Assembly (NCBI GenBank): GCA_016508695.1
Contig: VNKQ01000004.1
Span: 434,001 to 498,000 of the forward strand
DNA: 64,000 nt
From: Hyphodiscus hymeniophilus
Lineage: Eukaryota; Ascomycota; Leotiomycetes; Helotiales; Hyphodiscaceae
Direction: 5' to 3'
The translations under genes were made by a program, and so were the position numbers. Positions 36,172-48,900 of the stretch are shown here, one piece after another; positions within the stretch are counted from its first letter, which is position 1; each line of letters opens with the position of its first letter. The notes below the pieces were generated by a model, which was not told where the DNA came from, searched no databases, and worked only from the letters and a program-made list of their open reading frames with translations.

Positions 36172-38221
36172 TGTTGAGACAGACTTGTGGTGAGAGTGGA
36201 CCTTCTCATCTACTGGTAATGATGCTGTTGTTTTTTGGGGGATTGTGCATCTTCGAAGACTTTTGTATCTGGAGCCAGCCTCAAGCGATGTGTGTGAATG
36301 TGGCGTTGACTCGACTGCGTTCTTTCCAGTCCCAAGAGTGAAGTGGGTCTGGTTGGCCCAAGTGAGGTCCACGAAATACATTGTACAAAAAAGCCACAAG
36401 TGAAAGAAGCAAAGCTGAATGGCTGGATGGAGGGCGTCTGGAACTCTAGATCTTATACCAGCTCATGCGGCCAAAGCTTCACTATGAACTACTGCATTGA
36501 GATAAGAGTTTGGTATTTTTGGATCTATGACGCTCCAAATACGCAGATTAACTTTGTTGCTCCGCCTTGGGAGGTTCTGTTACTACTTTCTACACATCAT
36601 TCCCTCAGTAAAGCATCTTCCGCGCTTGCATTGTACTAGAACAACGTCCAATATGATGAATAAGAGTGCACGAACAACACTTGTGGGCCGTGACTCTATG
36701 CGTGTATTTTGGACCATTCACAAGTCTGTAGACTCTCGAGGCCAATCAGTAATAGGAAAACACTCCGCTCTCTATAAGGAGAGTGCTGCAGGTAAGCGAA
36801 TCCACACAGTAAGAAAGACAAGCTCGCTGCCAGACTTCCTCTCAGCCGCACCACAGCCACTATCGAATGAGGGCATTTGAGGTAATCGCAAGTCTGGGAA
36901 CCTACCAGAAGGCTTCGATTGTTCCCTTGCTTTGAAGTGCGATGACCTCCGCTCTTGGCAGTTGGAAGCATCCAGCGTGGTAAATACGGAGTAAGCACTA
37001 AGCACGTGGATTCATTCTTCCACGCCTACACAGCCCATCATCATCGCAGCTTGCGAGCGGAGACTAGTGGAGGGGATGGATAGTCCCGCAGGCGTAGTTC
37101 GTCGAAAAAGAACGGGGCATGATGATGGTAGACAGTGCCAGTGTCTCAATACTCTGAGTTTCGCACGGGAAAATGCAAAAGCTCCCTCGATGTCTCGTGG
37201 GTGCACATCAGACAGCACAGCGACGTCGTAAAGTCGTCCTCTGAGATGCTTCATCGACATGTATGCGGCTCTCTAGCGCAATACGTTGTGGTCGACGCCC
37301 GAGTCGTGGGGAATTGGTGATTTGTTGTCAGATCTCTGTTTGTTGTTCGAGACCCAAGCTTCTGTCGGTTCCAGCTGTCAAGATTGACGCCCCCACGCAT
37401 GCTTTGGCGCCGCTGAAGCTCCCTAGTGGCCCAGGCCATTATCAGCCATGCAGTGAAGCCTTTGCATTGTGCAACCACAAAGTCATGTCTTCAACCTCGA
37501 AGGCATCTTTCCGTTCAACTCGGCCAATCTCGACAAGCCAACTCAGAAGCCACCTCAGTCTCTTGGACTGATGGCTGAATGTAAACATCTCGTGCAGTGG
37601 TGCATTAGTAGGCGGCGCTTCTGGCCTTGATTGAGACTTGGTTCAGCACTCAGTTCTCGACCGCCAACAGAGCCGACAACGCTCAAGGTTCAACTTGCGA
37701 GGCGTTGTTCCTTTTCAAGCTGTCTCTATCCGTCCATTGGTAATGGGAGTCTACCGCTTCTCTCTCTACCGAGATACTGTTTACTCTGCGGAGTTCTAAA
37801 ACCTCAATTCTCAGCTGCATGTTCAGGGCCACTTCATTCCACTGTAGAGCACGAACCATCCTTACGGATTGCGCGTTACCCATTACCTTTGTAGTATCTC
37901 CATCACTCAGAAATTACTACATAGCTCTCAGCCCTATATTGAAGGCCAACGCCATCTACCTCGTTTGCGGAGGCTCTTCAGTGACTAGGTCTCGAGGATG
38001 ATGAAAGAGTATCCGCTTGTGCGGTGAGTTGTGCTGCTGGGATTGGTTCTATTGGCCACGCAGATCGAAAATGTTGGTATATACAGAGGAGACTCTCACA
38101 AAAGGAGTGCTGTGAACGCTCAATTCTGCCCCAAAGCAAATTAAGCTATGTGCCATCATTGTCCCTCTCCGCGACGTCATAGGACTTTATTCGATCGCTT
38201 GAAACAGGAGCTTCATAATCA
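36172..38221. other. 2 kb intergenic region
   Basis: Promoter side of the DHA2 gene and 3' flank of the GH71 gene. Small open frames on both strands have no recognisable content. Confidence 0.5.
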
Positions 38222-39666
38222 TTACTTCAACTCCATGACTTGGTAATTATAATTGCAGATCCCAGCATCAGCAGCAACATCCATGCTGCCTGTTCCACTG
38301 ATCAATATCGTTGATCCACTCTGCGACGTCACCTCGACTTTGACGGCACCTATCTGTAGCCCTGGTATACTCCAAGCATTCAATCCCTTAACACCCTCAT
38401 ATGAGCCAATCAGTGCTTCTCCACTGTAAACGTTGATCTTCGCCCCAACCGCAGCTGCAGAGAGCAAAACAGCAACGTTAACCACATCTTCTGCATTCTC
38501 CCAACTGTTTGGCTTGCCCAGTGGATCGGACGCACAAGTTGCCGTTGTCAAAATTGACCGATACCAGAAGACTCCTGTGGCAACTGTTCCCTTCAAAGGT
38601 ACCACCTCACTTGAATCTGTCGCGCCTACTTTGTATGCGGATATGAATGGAATTATGAGTGCTTGCCAGCCAGTATGATCGAAATCGTCCGTATAAGCGG
38701 CGCAGTCGGCGCCGATTGTGTCAGGCCATACATTGCCGATGTATGAGGACTCACCCGCATCGTTCCAGGTCTGGATCTGCAAGAAGTCGGGTTGAAGGGA
38801 AAGCACTTGTGGGATTCGTTCAGCGAGAGCTAGTTCGCCTCGGCGGTACCAGTTCTGGGAGGCATCCAGATGCTTAAACTGGAAGCTGGACATCGCTGGG
38901 CGTAATCAGTACGATTGCGGAAGAATGGAAAAGGGCTCGCACACGCATCATAAAAGTCTTTTTCGCAGCCTTCGCTGCAGACGTATACTGCTCATCGGTC
39001 GTACAGCTAAGGTTTGCTTTCCCCTCCGAAGCCCATGGCCAGGCCGAGTCCCAACTCATGAGGCCATCTGCTACAGGGTATGTCTCGTACATATCCGATG
39101 GTGGGGTTGTGGAGTCGGAAAATGATGGAACGAAGTAGGTATCGATTCCTTGCGCGTTCAATGCTTGTTTATACTTGACATGCCATCCAAGCTGCGGTAG
39201 AGGAAGCCCAAAAGTCAGAGTTCCTCCGTAAAATGTGCCTGATAACTTGTAAGCAACACATCTTCCTGAAACCACAACTCCAAAAGCCTGCTAAGGTGAT
39301 GGTTGGTGTAACATACTAACGAAGGGCAGCGAATTGAAGTGATAGTATGCGGGACTCCCAACATACATATTCAACAGCCATAGGAATTGAGAGGGTTCCG
39401 CAAAATGGGTCATGTCGAAGGAAAGAAACAGGTGAAAGCCAATAGCGGCAGCAGCTTGAAATAAATACGCAATAGCGTTAATCGACCAAGGATCAGTACT
39501 GATGATATTGAGGGCGAAAGCGTCGAATCCTATAGCCTTTGCTTGGCGAACGTCTATGGTGGCTTGAGACTCTTGTATCCCACCAACCTGCCCAGAGTAA
39601 GCCGACAATCGTCCTTCGCATTGAGAACGAGCATACCATATAATGACAGAAGATTTGAGGTGACAT
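38222..39666 (-). CDS. Glycoside hydrolase family 71 alpha-1,3-glucanase (mutanase)
   Basis: Hydrolase of alpha-1,3-glucan, a fungal cell-wall polymer. Exons 39666-39637, 39587-39317, 39238-38945 and 38895-38222 (introns 49, 78, 49 nt) give 422 residues. Across the splices it reads IFCHYMVGGIQESQATIDVR, GFDAFALNI, FHLFLSFDMTHF, LPFVSTFYGGTLTFGLP, GIDTYFVPSFSD, DGLMSWDSAWPW, KTFMMPMSSFQFKHLDASQN-WYRRGELALAERI and IQTWNDAGESSYIG, the ordered blocks of GH71. The first ATG in frame gives MSPQIFCHYM, so this model has no signal peptide; the frame is open for about 50 codons upstream without an ATG, so a further 5' exon carrying a signal is possible. No carbohydrate-binding module is seen. Confidence 0.88.
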
Positions 39667-40506
39667 ATTGGACGAGTTGGAGAGAATTCGCGTCCCTAAG
39701 GATGATTGGGCGGAATCTGTGGAAGCACAAACAATGAGTATGAGACACTGACAGTGTGAGTCTCCGAAATTGCTTCGGTAGATCTCAAGAAGACAAAAGC
39801 AACAATGAAGGAGTAGGAACTACCGGCATCCTCGAATTTTCACGGGTACTGAAGAGCACAACCATAAGTGAGAGGCCATACTTATAGCCTTCATACCCGA
39901 GAACCCGTTTGGACTTTATTGACAGCCGTCAGGAGCGAAATACAATTTAGCAGAATGTTTCATGTTTTATGGCCACGCAGGAACCCGCGCAGTCGCGGCA
40001 TGTAGCGTGAACGGCTGATGATATTGACGCACACAAGGATCCCTCTTTGGCCACAATCATGGGAAGATGGAGCCGCTGTGATCATCAATAATGATCAACC
40101 AACCTTGTCTAGGCGGCTGGGATGCGCTGAAACCGCCCCCGTTCAGCCCTACTCTCACAAGAATCCTTTTGAATTTCCCCATTTTTGGTTGCAGATGGAG
40201 ATATTTATGAATCAATTGCAGAGAGAGGAAGAAATCTGACAAAACGTCTGAACATCCCAACTGTGTAACTGCAAAGGTCCCATAAGCAAAAGCAAGCGGA
40301 AAGGTGGACGACTTGACGGTTGTAAGCTTATCTGAGCAGAAAGACGAGACCACCAGGACGAAAAGCGGCAAGTGGTCTCCATCACGTGATGTCTCAGATG
40401 GCGAGACACGCTTGGCCGTTCTCGATCAACGCGACGACGCGTCTAAATATGAGGCTCTCTACAATTTGAAGTGCAAACATCCTAGTGATACGGCTCAACA
40501 ACAAAC
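39667..40506. promoter_or_regulatory. Divergent GH71 / SMC5 intergenic region
   Basis: 840 bp between start codons; contains possible 5' exon material for GH71 near 39670-39900 and the SMC5 promoter, with a CACGTG-like TCACGTGA at 40383-40390. Confidence 0.45.
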
Positions 40507-43500
40507 ATGTCATCCCCGATCCCTCAGCGTCGGCGACGAGCCGATATCGAGGATGATGATGAGCCTACGGCTTCTCACGGAACACCACCATCCGAGTCAT
40601 CGAAACGCGCTCGTACAAATGGATATCGCAGCTCCCCCTCTCCCGACCCCGAGGATTTCGATTCTCCTCATCCGCAGACAGGCCGTCATGCAAACATCAA
40701 TGGCCTCGCAGATGAAGACGAAAATATGGTCGGTCACAACGAATTCCAACCTGGAGCTATCGTCCGAGTTAAGCTCACCAACTTCGTCACTTACGAGAAT
40801 GCTGAATTCTTTCCTGGTCCAAACCTCAATATGGTGATCGGACCAAACGGTACAGGAAAAAGTTCTTTAGTGTGTGCTATCTGTCTTGGGCTCGGGTGGG
40901 GTGCGAAGCACTTGGGACGTGCTGGAGAGGTCGGTGAATTTGTCAAGCATGGCATGGCCGATGCGCAAATCGAAATCGAACTACAAAGGAGACGTAAAGA
41001 GCCTCTTAACCACGTCATTCGGAGTCGAATAGTTCGGGATGGCAACAGTCGCGAGTGGTGGTTGAACAACAAGAAAACTTCTCTCAAGGCGGTCCAAGAG
41101 TTGACCCGAAGTTTGAGCATTCAGATCGATAACTTGTGCCAATTCTTACCTCAGGACAAGGTCTCCGAATTCGCTGCGTTAACACCTGTCGAACTCCTAC
41201 AACAAACTCAAAGAGCGGCTGCACCGGAGGAAATGTTAGACTGGCACAATAGTCTCAAGAAGTATCGCAAAGAGCAGAAAGAATCTGAGATGCAAAACAC
41301 TAGCGATAAGGAGCAGCTGGAGAACCTGCAAGCTCGTCAGGATGGACTTCGTGCGGAAGTCAGCAGACTGAAAGAGAGAAATGAGATCCAGAAGAAGGTG
41401 GCTATGTTGAAAAAGACCCGGCCATTTGTTGAGTACCGACACGCCCTCAATGAGCACAGGGAATTTAAGGCCAGGAAGAAGGCTGCACAAGCGCGTCTGA
41501 AGAGGCTCGAGGCTCGCCTTGGACCTACCCTAAAATCCATCGAGCGGAAGAAGGAACTAGAGCATCAGACCAGTATGGTGGTGAATGAGCGGAAGAAGTA
41601 TCTCCACAATGCTGAAAAGGCTGCCGATAAATGCTTCTCAGAGATTGAGCAAATGGATGAGGGTATCACGACCATCGATCACAAGACATCTGCTGAGAGA
41701 AAGCTGGCTAAGGATGCCAAGGCTAAGCTTTTACAACTCGAGAAAAAGCTGGCTGATTTGAAAGTCAAAGCAAATAGAGAACCAATCGTGTTTGATTCCG
41801 TCGAGTACAACGATCGCATTGTGAGTATTAACACTGTAGGCTGTGAAATCTTCCTTCCTAACGTCTTTTTAGAGAGCTAAGAGGCATGCCATCGAGGAAA
41901 TTGAAAGCGAGGCTCGGGAGGTCGGCAAGCGCATTGAACAATTGAAAGAGGAAGGTCGAAACAAGAAGGCTCTAATCGAAGCTGCTAAAGACCGCTTAGC
42001 TGCGTTTGATACTCAGGAAGGCAAACAGATGAACAAGCTCGAAGGCGTGTCAAGAGATACTGCGATAGCCTGGAAATGGATCCAAGATAACATGGCGCTT
42101 TTTGAGAAGACAATCTATGGCCCCGCGATCGTTTCTTGTTCCCTGAAGGATCAAAAGTATGCCAATGTCGTTGAGGCTGGATTAAGTAAAGCCGATTTCC
42201 TCACTATCACAGTTCAGACGGCGAAGGATCACGAAAAGCTGTCGGAACACTTACTTGGAACCATGAAACTCTCCGATGTGACCATCAGGAAGAGCGATGA
42301 AGAAAGTGTTCCCAAGCACCCCTTCATCGCCGCGAACGATATGCTCGCTTTAGGACTCGAGGGTTGGGCTTCTGACCTCATCGACGGACCTGTTCCAGTG
42401 CTTTCCATGCTCTGTTTTAGCGCGAATATTAATACGACAGCGGTGGGCCTCGGGGAGACGAATGACGACCAGCACAGTAAAATTGTTGCTAATAACAGCA
42501 TCAGATCTTGGAACACTGGACGGTTTGCCTCTCGCGTGACCAGACGACTAGAGTATGGCCCCAGTGCTACCTCGACTTCGACGAAGCCAATACGCCCTGC
42601 GCGCTTCTGGACAGATCAGCCTGTAGACTCGGGCGCGAAAGGACAACAGCAAAATGACCTGACGAAGCTAGAAGCTGATTTCGCAAAGCTGAAGGAGGAG
42701 GTCACGCCTTTGAGGAGTAGTATTGAGACATTCAAGTCATCGATAAAGGAAACGAAGGAAGAAATCGTAAGTCACGTCTCACAAGATCCGCTGTCTCGTG
42801 CTAATGTTATTGTCAAAAGGACCAAATTCAACATGAAAAGGGCGAACTCCAGCGAGCTCAAGGTGAACAGAAGGCTCTCCCTGATAAGATTGGTAAGTAT
42901 TCACAACTAGATGTGGCCATTGACATAAGTTGACAATCGATCATAGCTCTTGAGGAAAGAGTGATTGGCGAGCAGCAGGACAAAATAGCCAAGATCTATG
43001 AAAATATTACGAAGTTTGGACTACAACAAGATCTTGCGTATCAGAGGAAGGCAAACAAAGCACTCGAATACAAAGAGAAAGTTGAAGGACTCCGTTCTTG
43101 TCACGAGACACTTCTTGAAGCCGAGATTCGGCTTATTGAAGCCAAATCCGATGTTGAAACTCTGCAAGAGCGAAATAGCGACATCGTTCAACGGCAAGAG
43201 CAGGAGCGGCAGCAAGTGAGTGAGACCGAGCGAGAGTCCAAAATCAGGACGCAACGAGCAAAGAGAGCTTTGGAAGTCTGTGAAGCGGTCTTGGCGGAAG
43301 GAGACGATGAAACGAATAAGGAATTGCAAAACATCCCCGAAAACCTGACCATGGAAGCCCTTGAGCTTGATATTGCTTCGGAGGAGTCCAAGCTCGATTT
43401 TATACAAGCCAATAACCCGAATGCAATTGCCCAGTTTGAAAGATTCCAGACAACGGTCGATAGACTGGCGGCCAAGGTCGAAGAAGCCGACAAAAAGCTT

Positions 43501-44103
43501 GAAAAGATCCAAGACAAAATCGACAAGGTCAGAGGCAGATGGGAGCCTGAACTGGACAAGCTCATCTCCGAGATTAGCGATGCTTTTTCGTACAACTTCG
43601 AGCAAATTGGCTGTGCTGGTGAGGTTGGCGTCGAGAAGACGGATGATTTCGAGGACTGGGCAATCAAGATCAAGGTCAAGTTCAGGTATGTTTTGTTGCT
43701 GGTCTTGCACTACGGATGCTGACTCCATTTCAGGGAAAATGAACAGCTTCAAGTCCTCGATAAGCACCGTCAATCCGGTGGTGAGCGGTCTGTATCTACC
43801 ATCTTCTATCTCATGGCTCTGCAATCGCTCGCTCGCTCCCCATTCCGGGTGGTGGATGAAATCAACCAGGGCATGGACCCTCGTAACGAACGTATGGTAC
43901 ACGAACGCATGGTCCAGATCGCCTGCCAGGAACACACTTCCCAATATTTCCTCATCACGCCGAAGCTGCTCACAGGGCTGAGATACGATAGAAGAATGAA
44001 GGTCTTGTGTATTGCCAGTGGAGAGTACATGCCGCAAGACTACAGACAGCTTGATGTTAGGCAAATCATCAGCCTTAGGAGAACTATTGTTGGCGCGGCT
44101 TAG
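40507..44103 (+). CDS. SMC5: SMC5, subunit of the Smc5/6 genome-maintenance complex
   Basis: ATPase of the Smc5/6 complex in DNA repair and chromosome segregation, nuclear. Exons 40507-41820, 41873-42766, 42820-42892, 42947-43685 and 43734-44103 (introns 52, 53, 54, 48 nt) give 1129 residues, a normal length. The N-terminus is acidic and Ser/Pro rich with a KRAR basic patch. Walker A is GPNGTGKSS at residues 112-120; the SMC5 block CQFLPQDKVSEFAAL follows. Two long coiled-coil halves flank a hinge around AWKWIQDNMALFEKTIYGPA and FLTITVQTAKDHEKL. The C-terminal ATPase half has signature SGGERSVSTI (1021-1030) and Walker B VVDEINQGMD (from 1046). The very short third exon (73 nt) is confirmed by frame on both sides. 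Confidence 0.96.
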
Positions 44104-44953
44104 GGATGCCATGGGTATGAGTTAATGATGAACGAAAGGGTCTAGTGTAACGTTTTTGGACGACTTGCGCAACTGTTCGCATATGCGGAGCTGTAATGTA
44201 AGTACATACTGAGCAACTGATAGATAGTGTATTAAGATCTTGCTCACTTTCCAGCTAAAGCCCAGCCGCTCTTGAAGCGTTTTACAATGCCATGAAAATC
44301 TGCTCAAAAAGCCCATCTACGGAGGTTAGCCAGGTTTCGGTCCAAAATATAACCCGCTTCAAGGTTCACTTATGTCCCCAGATCATGCTCCAAATATGCT
44401 ATGTATACGATGGGACTTGAGCCATAAGCCCGGCCGCGTTACGTTCCGAGCGTTGGTCGATCGACTGCCTCCCGCCCATTTCCTCACTGCTTGCGGCCTG
44501 TCCTGCCCTAGCGGCGCTCGCACCGCAGCGGGCGCTCAGAACGCTTCGGACGCGGCCGCTCCGGGCGTCATGGATTGCCAATTGGGCTTTCAAAATTACA
44601 CAGCCTTTTGGAAAAACGTCTTCATAATGAATGGAACTAGGGACTCCACGAAATGTACGGCGATCGATGTTTCGGTTGACTCTAGTGGAGACGGGAGATG
44701 GAAGGGAAGATGGTGGCTGGTGGCTGGATAAGTCCGCTTTGTGAATTCCTATATATATAAGACGCGGCTCTTTACCGTACCTATATGGTTTCCGAGAGCA
44801 CTGCATTCCTCGGAAAGAAGATCGATCCTGCAAGCAGACCTCCCGAGCTGTTCATTCATTCGCAACAGGGCCGGTTTTTTATAATCTTCCTTCTGTTCGT
44901 TCATCTCCGCTCAACTTTTACTTCCAACCCCACTTCCCGCAGAATACCATACC
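44104..44953. promoter_or_regulatory. SMC5 3' flank and SDR promoter, with TATA box and GC-rich block
   Basis: Contains a GC-rich block at about 44430-44580 and a strong TATA-like run TATATATATAAG at 44750-44761, about 190 bp before the SDR start codon. The TATA box suggests an inducible promoter. Confidence 0.55.
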
Positions 44954-45913
44954 ATGGCTTCTTCCAACCCAACACTGCCCAAAGACGCCGTTTGGTTGGT
45001 GACGGGGACGTCCTCCGGCATTGGCCACTCCCTCATCTCCTCCGTCCTCTCGACGCCTGGCCACCGCATAGTGGTCCTCTCTCGAAACCCCTCCTCGATC
45101 CCTCTACCCCCAACCTCCAACGATTCCAACACGCTTCTGCACCCCATCGATCTCACCTCTTCCGCCTCCATCGCCGCCGTCTTCAAGGCCGTCGTCGACA
45201 AGTTCGGTCGCGTGGACGTCGTGATCAACAATGCCGGCTACAGCCTGAAGTCGAGCGAGTTCGAGTCCCTCACCGAGAAGGCGTCCCGCGAGCTCTTCGA
45301 GATCAACTACTGGGCCCCCGTCGCGATCACCCGGCACGCCATGGGCATCATGCGAGATGTGAACCCGAAGAGCGGGCCGAGCGGGGGCGTGATCGCGCAG
45401 ATCTCCTCCATCGGCGGGTACCAAGGCGTGGCGGGGCTGGCGCCGTACAACGCGTCGAAGTTCGCGCTCGAGGGCTTCACCGAGGCCGTGTCCAAGGAGG
45501 TCGATCCGGCGTGGGGCATCCGGTTCGCGATCGTGGAGCCGGGCGCCGTGAAGACCAAGTGGGGGTCGGGGAACATGATCGGGGACTTCAAGCAGCACGA
45601 GGCGTACGTGGGGAGGAATCTGCGGACCGAGATGATGCGGACGGTTCAGGAGACGGTGGGGAGCAAGATCGGCGCCGAGCCGGAGGCGGTTGCGGATCTG
45701 CTTAGGGATGTCTTCAAGGGCGAGAAGGGGAGCTGGGATGGGAAGGAGGTGTTGCGCTTGCCTGTTGGCGCTGATGCGTGGGCCATGGTCATCGCGGAGA
45801 CGCTTCAGCAGAAGGAGAATATTGATCGGTGGAAGGATGTCAGCCAGAGCACCAGCTCGGTGGAGGTTAAGAAGATTTTGGTTGAGCAAGGCTTCTTGAA
45901 GAGTATTGATTAG
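44954..45913 (+). CDS. Short-chain dehydrogenase/reductase, classical type
   Basis: NAD(P)-dependent oxidoreductase. Intronless, 319 residues. Cofactor loop TGTSSGIG (17-24), NNAG (92-95), catalytic Ser151/152 in QISSIGG, and Tyr165/Lys169 in YNASK; all catalytic residues are present. After the active site PGAVKTKWGSGN fits the substrate-side PG motif. No signal peptide. Base composition is unlike its neighbours: in 45361-45420, 42 of 60 bases are G/C, against 29 of 60 in SMC5 at 43501-43560, and third positions are mostly G or C. This may mean a highly expressed gene, local composition or transfer. A strong TATA box lies upstream. Substrate unknown. Confidence 0.92.
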   Translation: MASSNPTLPKDAVWLVTGTSSGIGHSLISSVLSTPGHRIVVLSRNPSSIPLPPTSNDSNTLLHPIDLTSSASIAAVFKAVVDKFGRVDVVINNAGYSLKSSEFESLTEKASRELFEINYWAPVAITRHAMGIMRDVNPKSGPSGGVIAQISSIGGYQGVAGLAPYNASKFALEGFTEAVSKEVDPAWGIRFAIVEPGAVKTKWGSGNMIGDFKQHEAYVGRNLRTEMMRTVQETVGSKIGAEPEAVADLLRDVFKGEKGSWDGKEVLRLPVGADAWAMVIAETLQQKENIDRWKDVSQSTSSVEVKKILVEQGFLKSID

Positions 45914-48900
45914 ATGGAACTTTCCTCGCAAGCACGGTTTTCTGGAACTTCTGAAACCATTCATATATCAACGTGAGCAAACGTCTGCATCACGACTCTT
46001 CAATTTTGATACCTATCTGGTGGAATTCAACATGCTTCCGAAGTCCTTCTCAAAGTCCTTAGTCACCCTTCGGAATCTATTAGTCCTCGCATTCAAACTC
46101 AGGAACATAATGAACACTATGTCAGACACAGGTAGTGAGATGTCTCAAGCACAACGAGGTATCGAATACACGCCGGTCATGAAAGATAATGGCAGTGGCC
46201 ATATTGACTCGAACACTTATCCCACGCAGGCAAAGCCATTGAATATGAATTCTCAACCTTACTTACTTGTATTAGGAGGTATATTAAGCTGATACTAAAG
46301 GAACTGCACTCGACCGAGTAAATTAGAAAATGCCAAGCAAATCGATTATCATTGTCTCCAACGACGATTTTGCAGTGTGTGGGTTTGCAAAACCGCTCTT
46401 TCCACATGATATGCCAATCGGACGGATGAAGCGGAGAGGAGATAACCTCACTGAAAGAACACGCTGGTGGGTTATGGAACGTTCGCCTTAAACCTCGAGT
46501 GTGCTATCAGCAAGGCGAAGTACCTAGAATTTCTAGAAAGGCGTATCTCATCGACGTGGTGGAAGATCAGGTTTGAAGGCTGAAGCCGTCCGTCCGTCCA
46601 TCCCATTTCGTCCGCCTAGAGACTAGACCGTCACCCTCGCGGCTAGGAATACAATCAAGGCCAAGACCCGTCCGCTGGATTTGTTACTGAGCAGTACTGA
46701 TACCGAGTGAGATCTCGCCAGGTGACTGATCTAGCCACACCTCACATCTAAGGTACAAGTACATCGGAGGCATGGCCTCCACCTGTGAACTTCCACGTTC
46801 AGGAGAGCAGAGAGCTCAATAGTTTCAGCTGAAGTCTGAAAAGCAAACCTCATCAACCTCCACCTCCCCATTTCCGAGTCGCTCGACTTCGAGGAGCGGA
46901 TAATGCAGACTTCGCACATAGACAGACAAGACGGACGGACTTGATGGACCAGGACCAAACCCTCGCTGGAGAGTTTGCCCATAAGCCTAGCCCTAGCCCT
47001 AGCCGCACGACTTGGACAAGTTGACAAGGTCACAGCTGATGAATCCACGCGTGTAAAAGCGGGCGTACTCGTCCGTTCTCACTAGTAGGAAGTACGAATA
47101 GTTGATCGTGCCTCATAGGAGGAACTTTTTCGAGGTTTGCTTCGTACCCGAAGGACAGGTGCCTACCATCTCCACGTAAGTGCTTTTTGAATCCGAACGA
47201 GAGTTCCATGTCAGTTTCGTCCAGGAAGCTGAACCCTCCAAAACGGGGTACAGAAACCACATCTCAACTCAAGCCTCGCGCGCTGTCTGCCTTCTCGCGT
47301 GTCTCTCTCATCCAGCCTCATGTATCCAGCAGATGCGATGCAGAAGGCTGATACACATCATGTCATCGAGCATCAACAGGTGCTTCAGCTTCAGCCTCTG
47401 GGGGCCTTGCATGGAATCCCCAATCCGCCTCGCAGCCTACAAGTTAAAAGTCACCCACCAGTCTAGGAGCTGTTTCCAACCACAGCTCCCAAGGCTGAGG
47501 CTGGTGTGCTGCTACTGTACCTACGCCATGCACCGATCCTGCCATCTCTGATCTTCCCATCGACCTACCTTTCTTACCTTCGTGATTCGTACTTCCGCAT
47601 ATTTGCCTACTTGCCTAAGGTACTTTCCTACCATCCTCCCGCACAAGACTGATCCCACAGCCTGATACAGTGATGAAGGAGTAATCGGTGTGGTCAGCCC
47701 CGGCTCAAGGCTACGGGGGGGGGAACGAAGTCGGCTGTTTCTATCCGCGATGCCACCACCTACGCCATCCACCCACCACCCACCACTGCACCAAACCAAC
47801 CTCCACCCATCCATCCACGATCCGTGGTTTTCATGCTGGATGCTTGTCCAAACAGCTGACTCAACCCACAGCCTGATTCACCAATTGTCCATTCCCGCCC
47901 TTGAAGAAATTGATGGGTTATTTGTTAGTAAATTAGTAAATTAATCGCACACGCCCGTGAAATCGTTAGTTACCGCGCTGCTACCTATTCGCTGCCTACA
48001 AGTTCACGCGTAGACGCTACGGGTACTAGGTACGGTAGTTAGGTAGTAGGTGGACTTGGTAGAGGTGGGATGGCAGATGAACCAGTAAGATAGATAGATG
48101 GATGGCTGGACGGGGCCTAGAGACAGCTGTGTAGCCAGTCTGCCAGTATACAGTAGCTAGCTGTTCATGTCAACGAGTCAGGGAAGAGGAGTTAGAAGAA
48201 GAAGCGTAAGACGGAGGTGAATGGATGTCTGTCTCATCTGCCTTCGCAACCGGACTTCTTCTCCCTCTGCACTTTGCACTTTTGGAGTTCTTCTCCTGAA
48301 TGCCTTCACGTCCTCAGCTTTCCTTCTAGAATCTTCTTGCGCATCACACCTCAACAACTAAGCCAGGTTACGGGGAAACCGTCGTTTTCCTGGCACCCGT
48401 CTGAAGAAACTTTCTAGATCTGTCGGCCATGCCGCCGCATCCCCTCCCTATCCTGCCATACCGGCCCATTCCGCCCACCGTATCTAGCCTCGACAAGGTG
48501 GCTGGAAGAAAACAGAGCCGGGCACCCCCCCCAATCGAGATGCGCAGGCTTGTGTGGCTGATGGATGCTCTTTGTCACGGCAGGTGAGTCAAATCCAATC
48601 AGAGGGTTGGTAGTGTAGATTACGATCTACATCTACGAGTGGAGCCTGGAGCTGCGTGGAACCAGTGGATGGATCGAGGTTTCTTCGAATGATGTTCTGG
48701 AAGCTTTCCCCATGGAGATTGGGGGGAAGAGTGGACCCAACAATCCCGAAGGTTGCCGAGAGGGGGCGAGAAGTTTCCGGGCTGGTACGCAATAATGGGC
48801 GATGTGAGTCAGTCAGGAGCAGGGGTGGTCATCGTGATGACTTGGGTTTTACTCATGAACCTGCTGGCGTGGTGGAAGTGGTCGGACGGCGGACGAGGAG

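Noticed and set aside
46984..47004. Telomere-like CCCTAG words in tandem (three)
   Set aside because: Too short, variant of CCCTAA, and surrounded by ordinary intergenic sequence; no support for an interstitial telomere.
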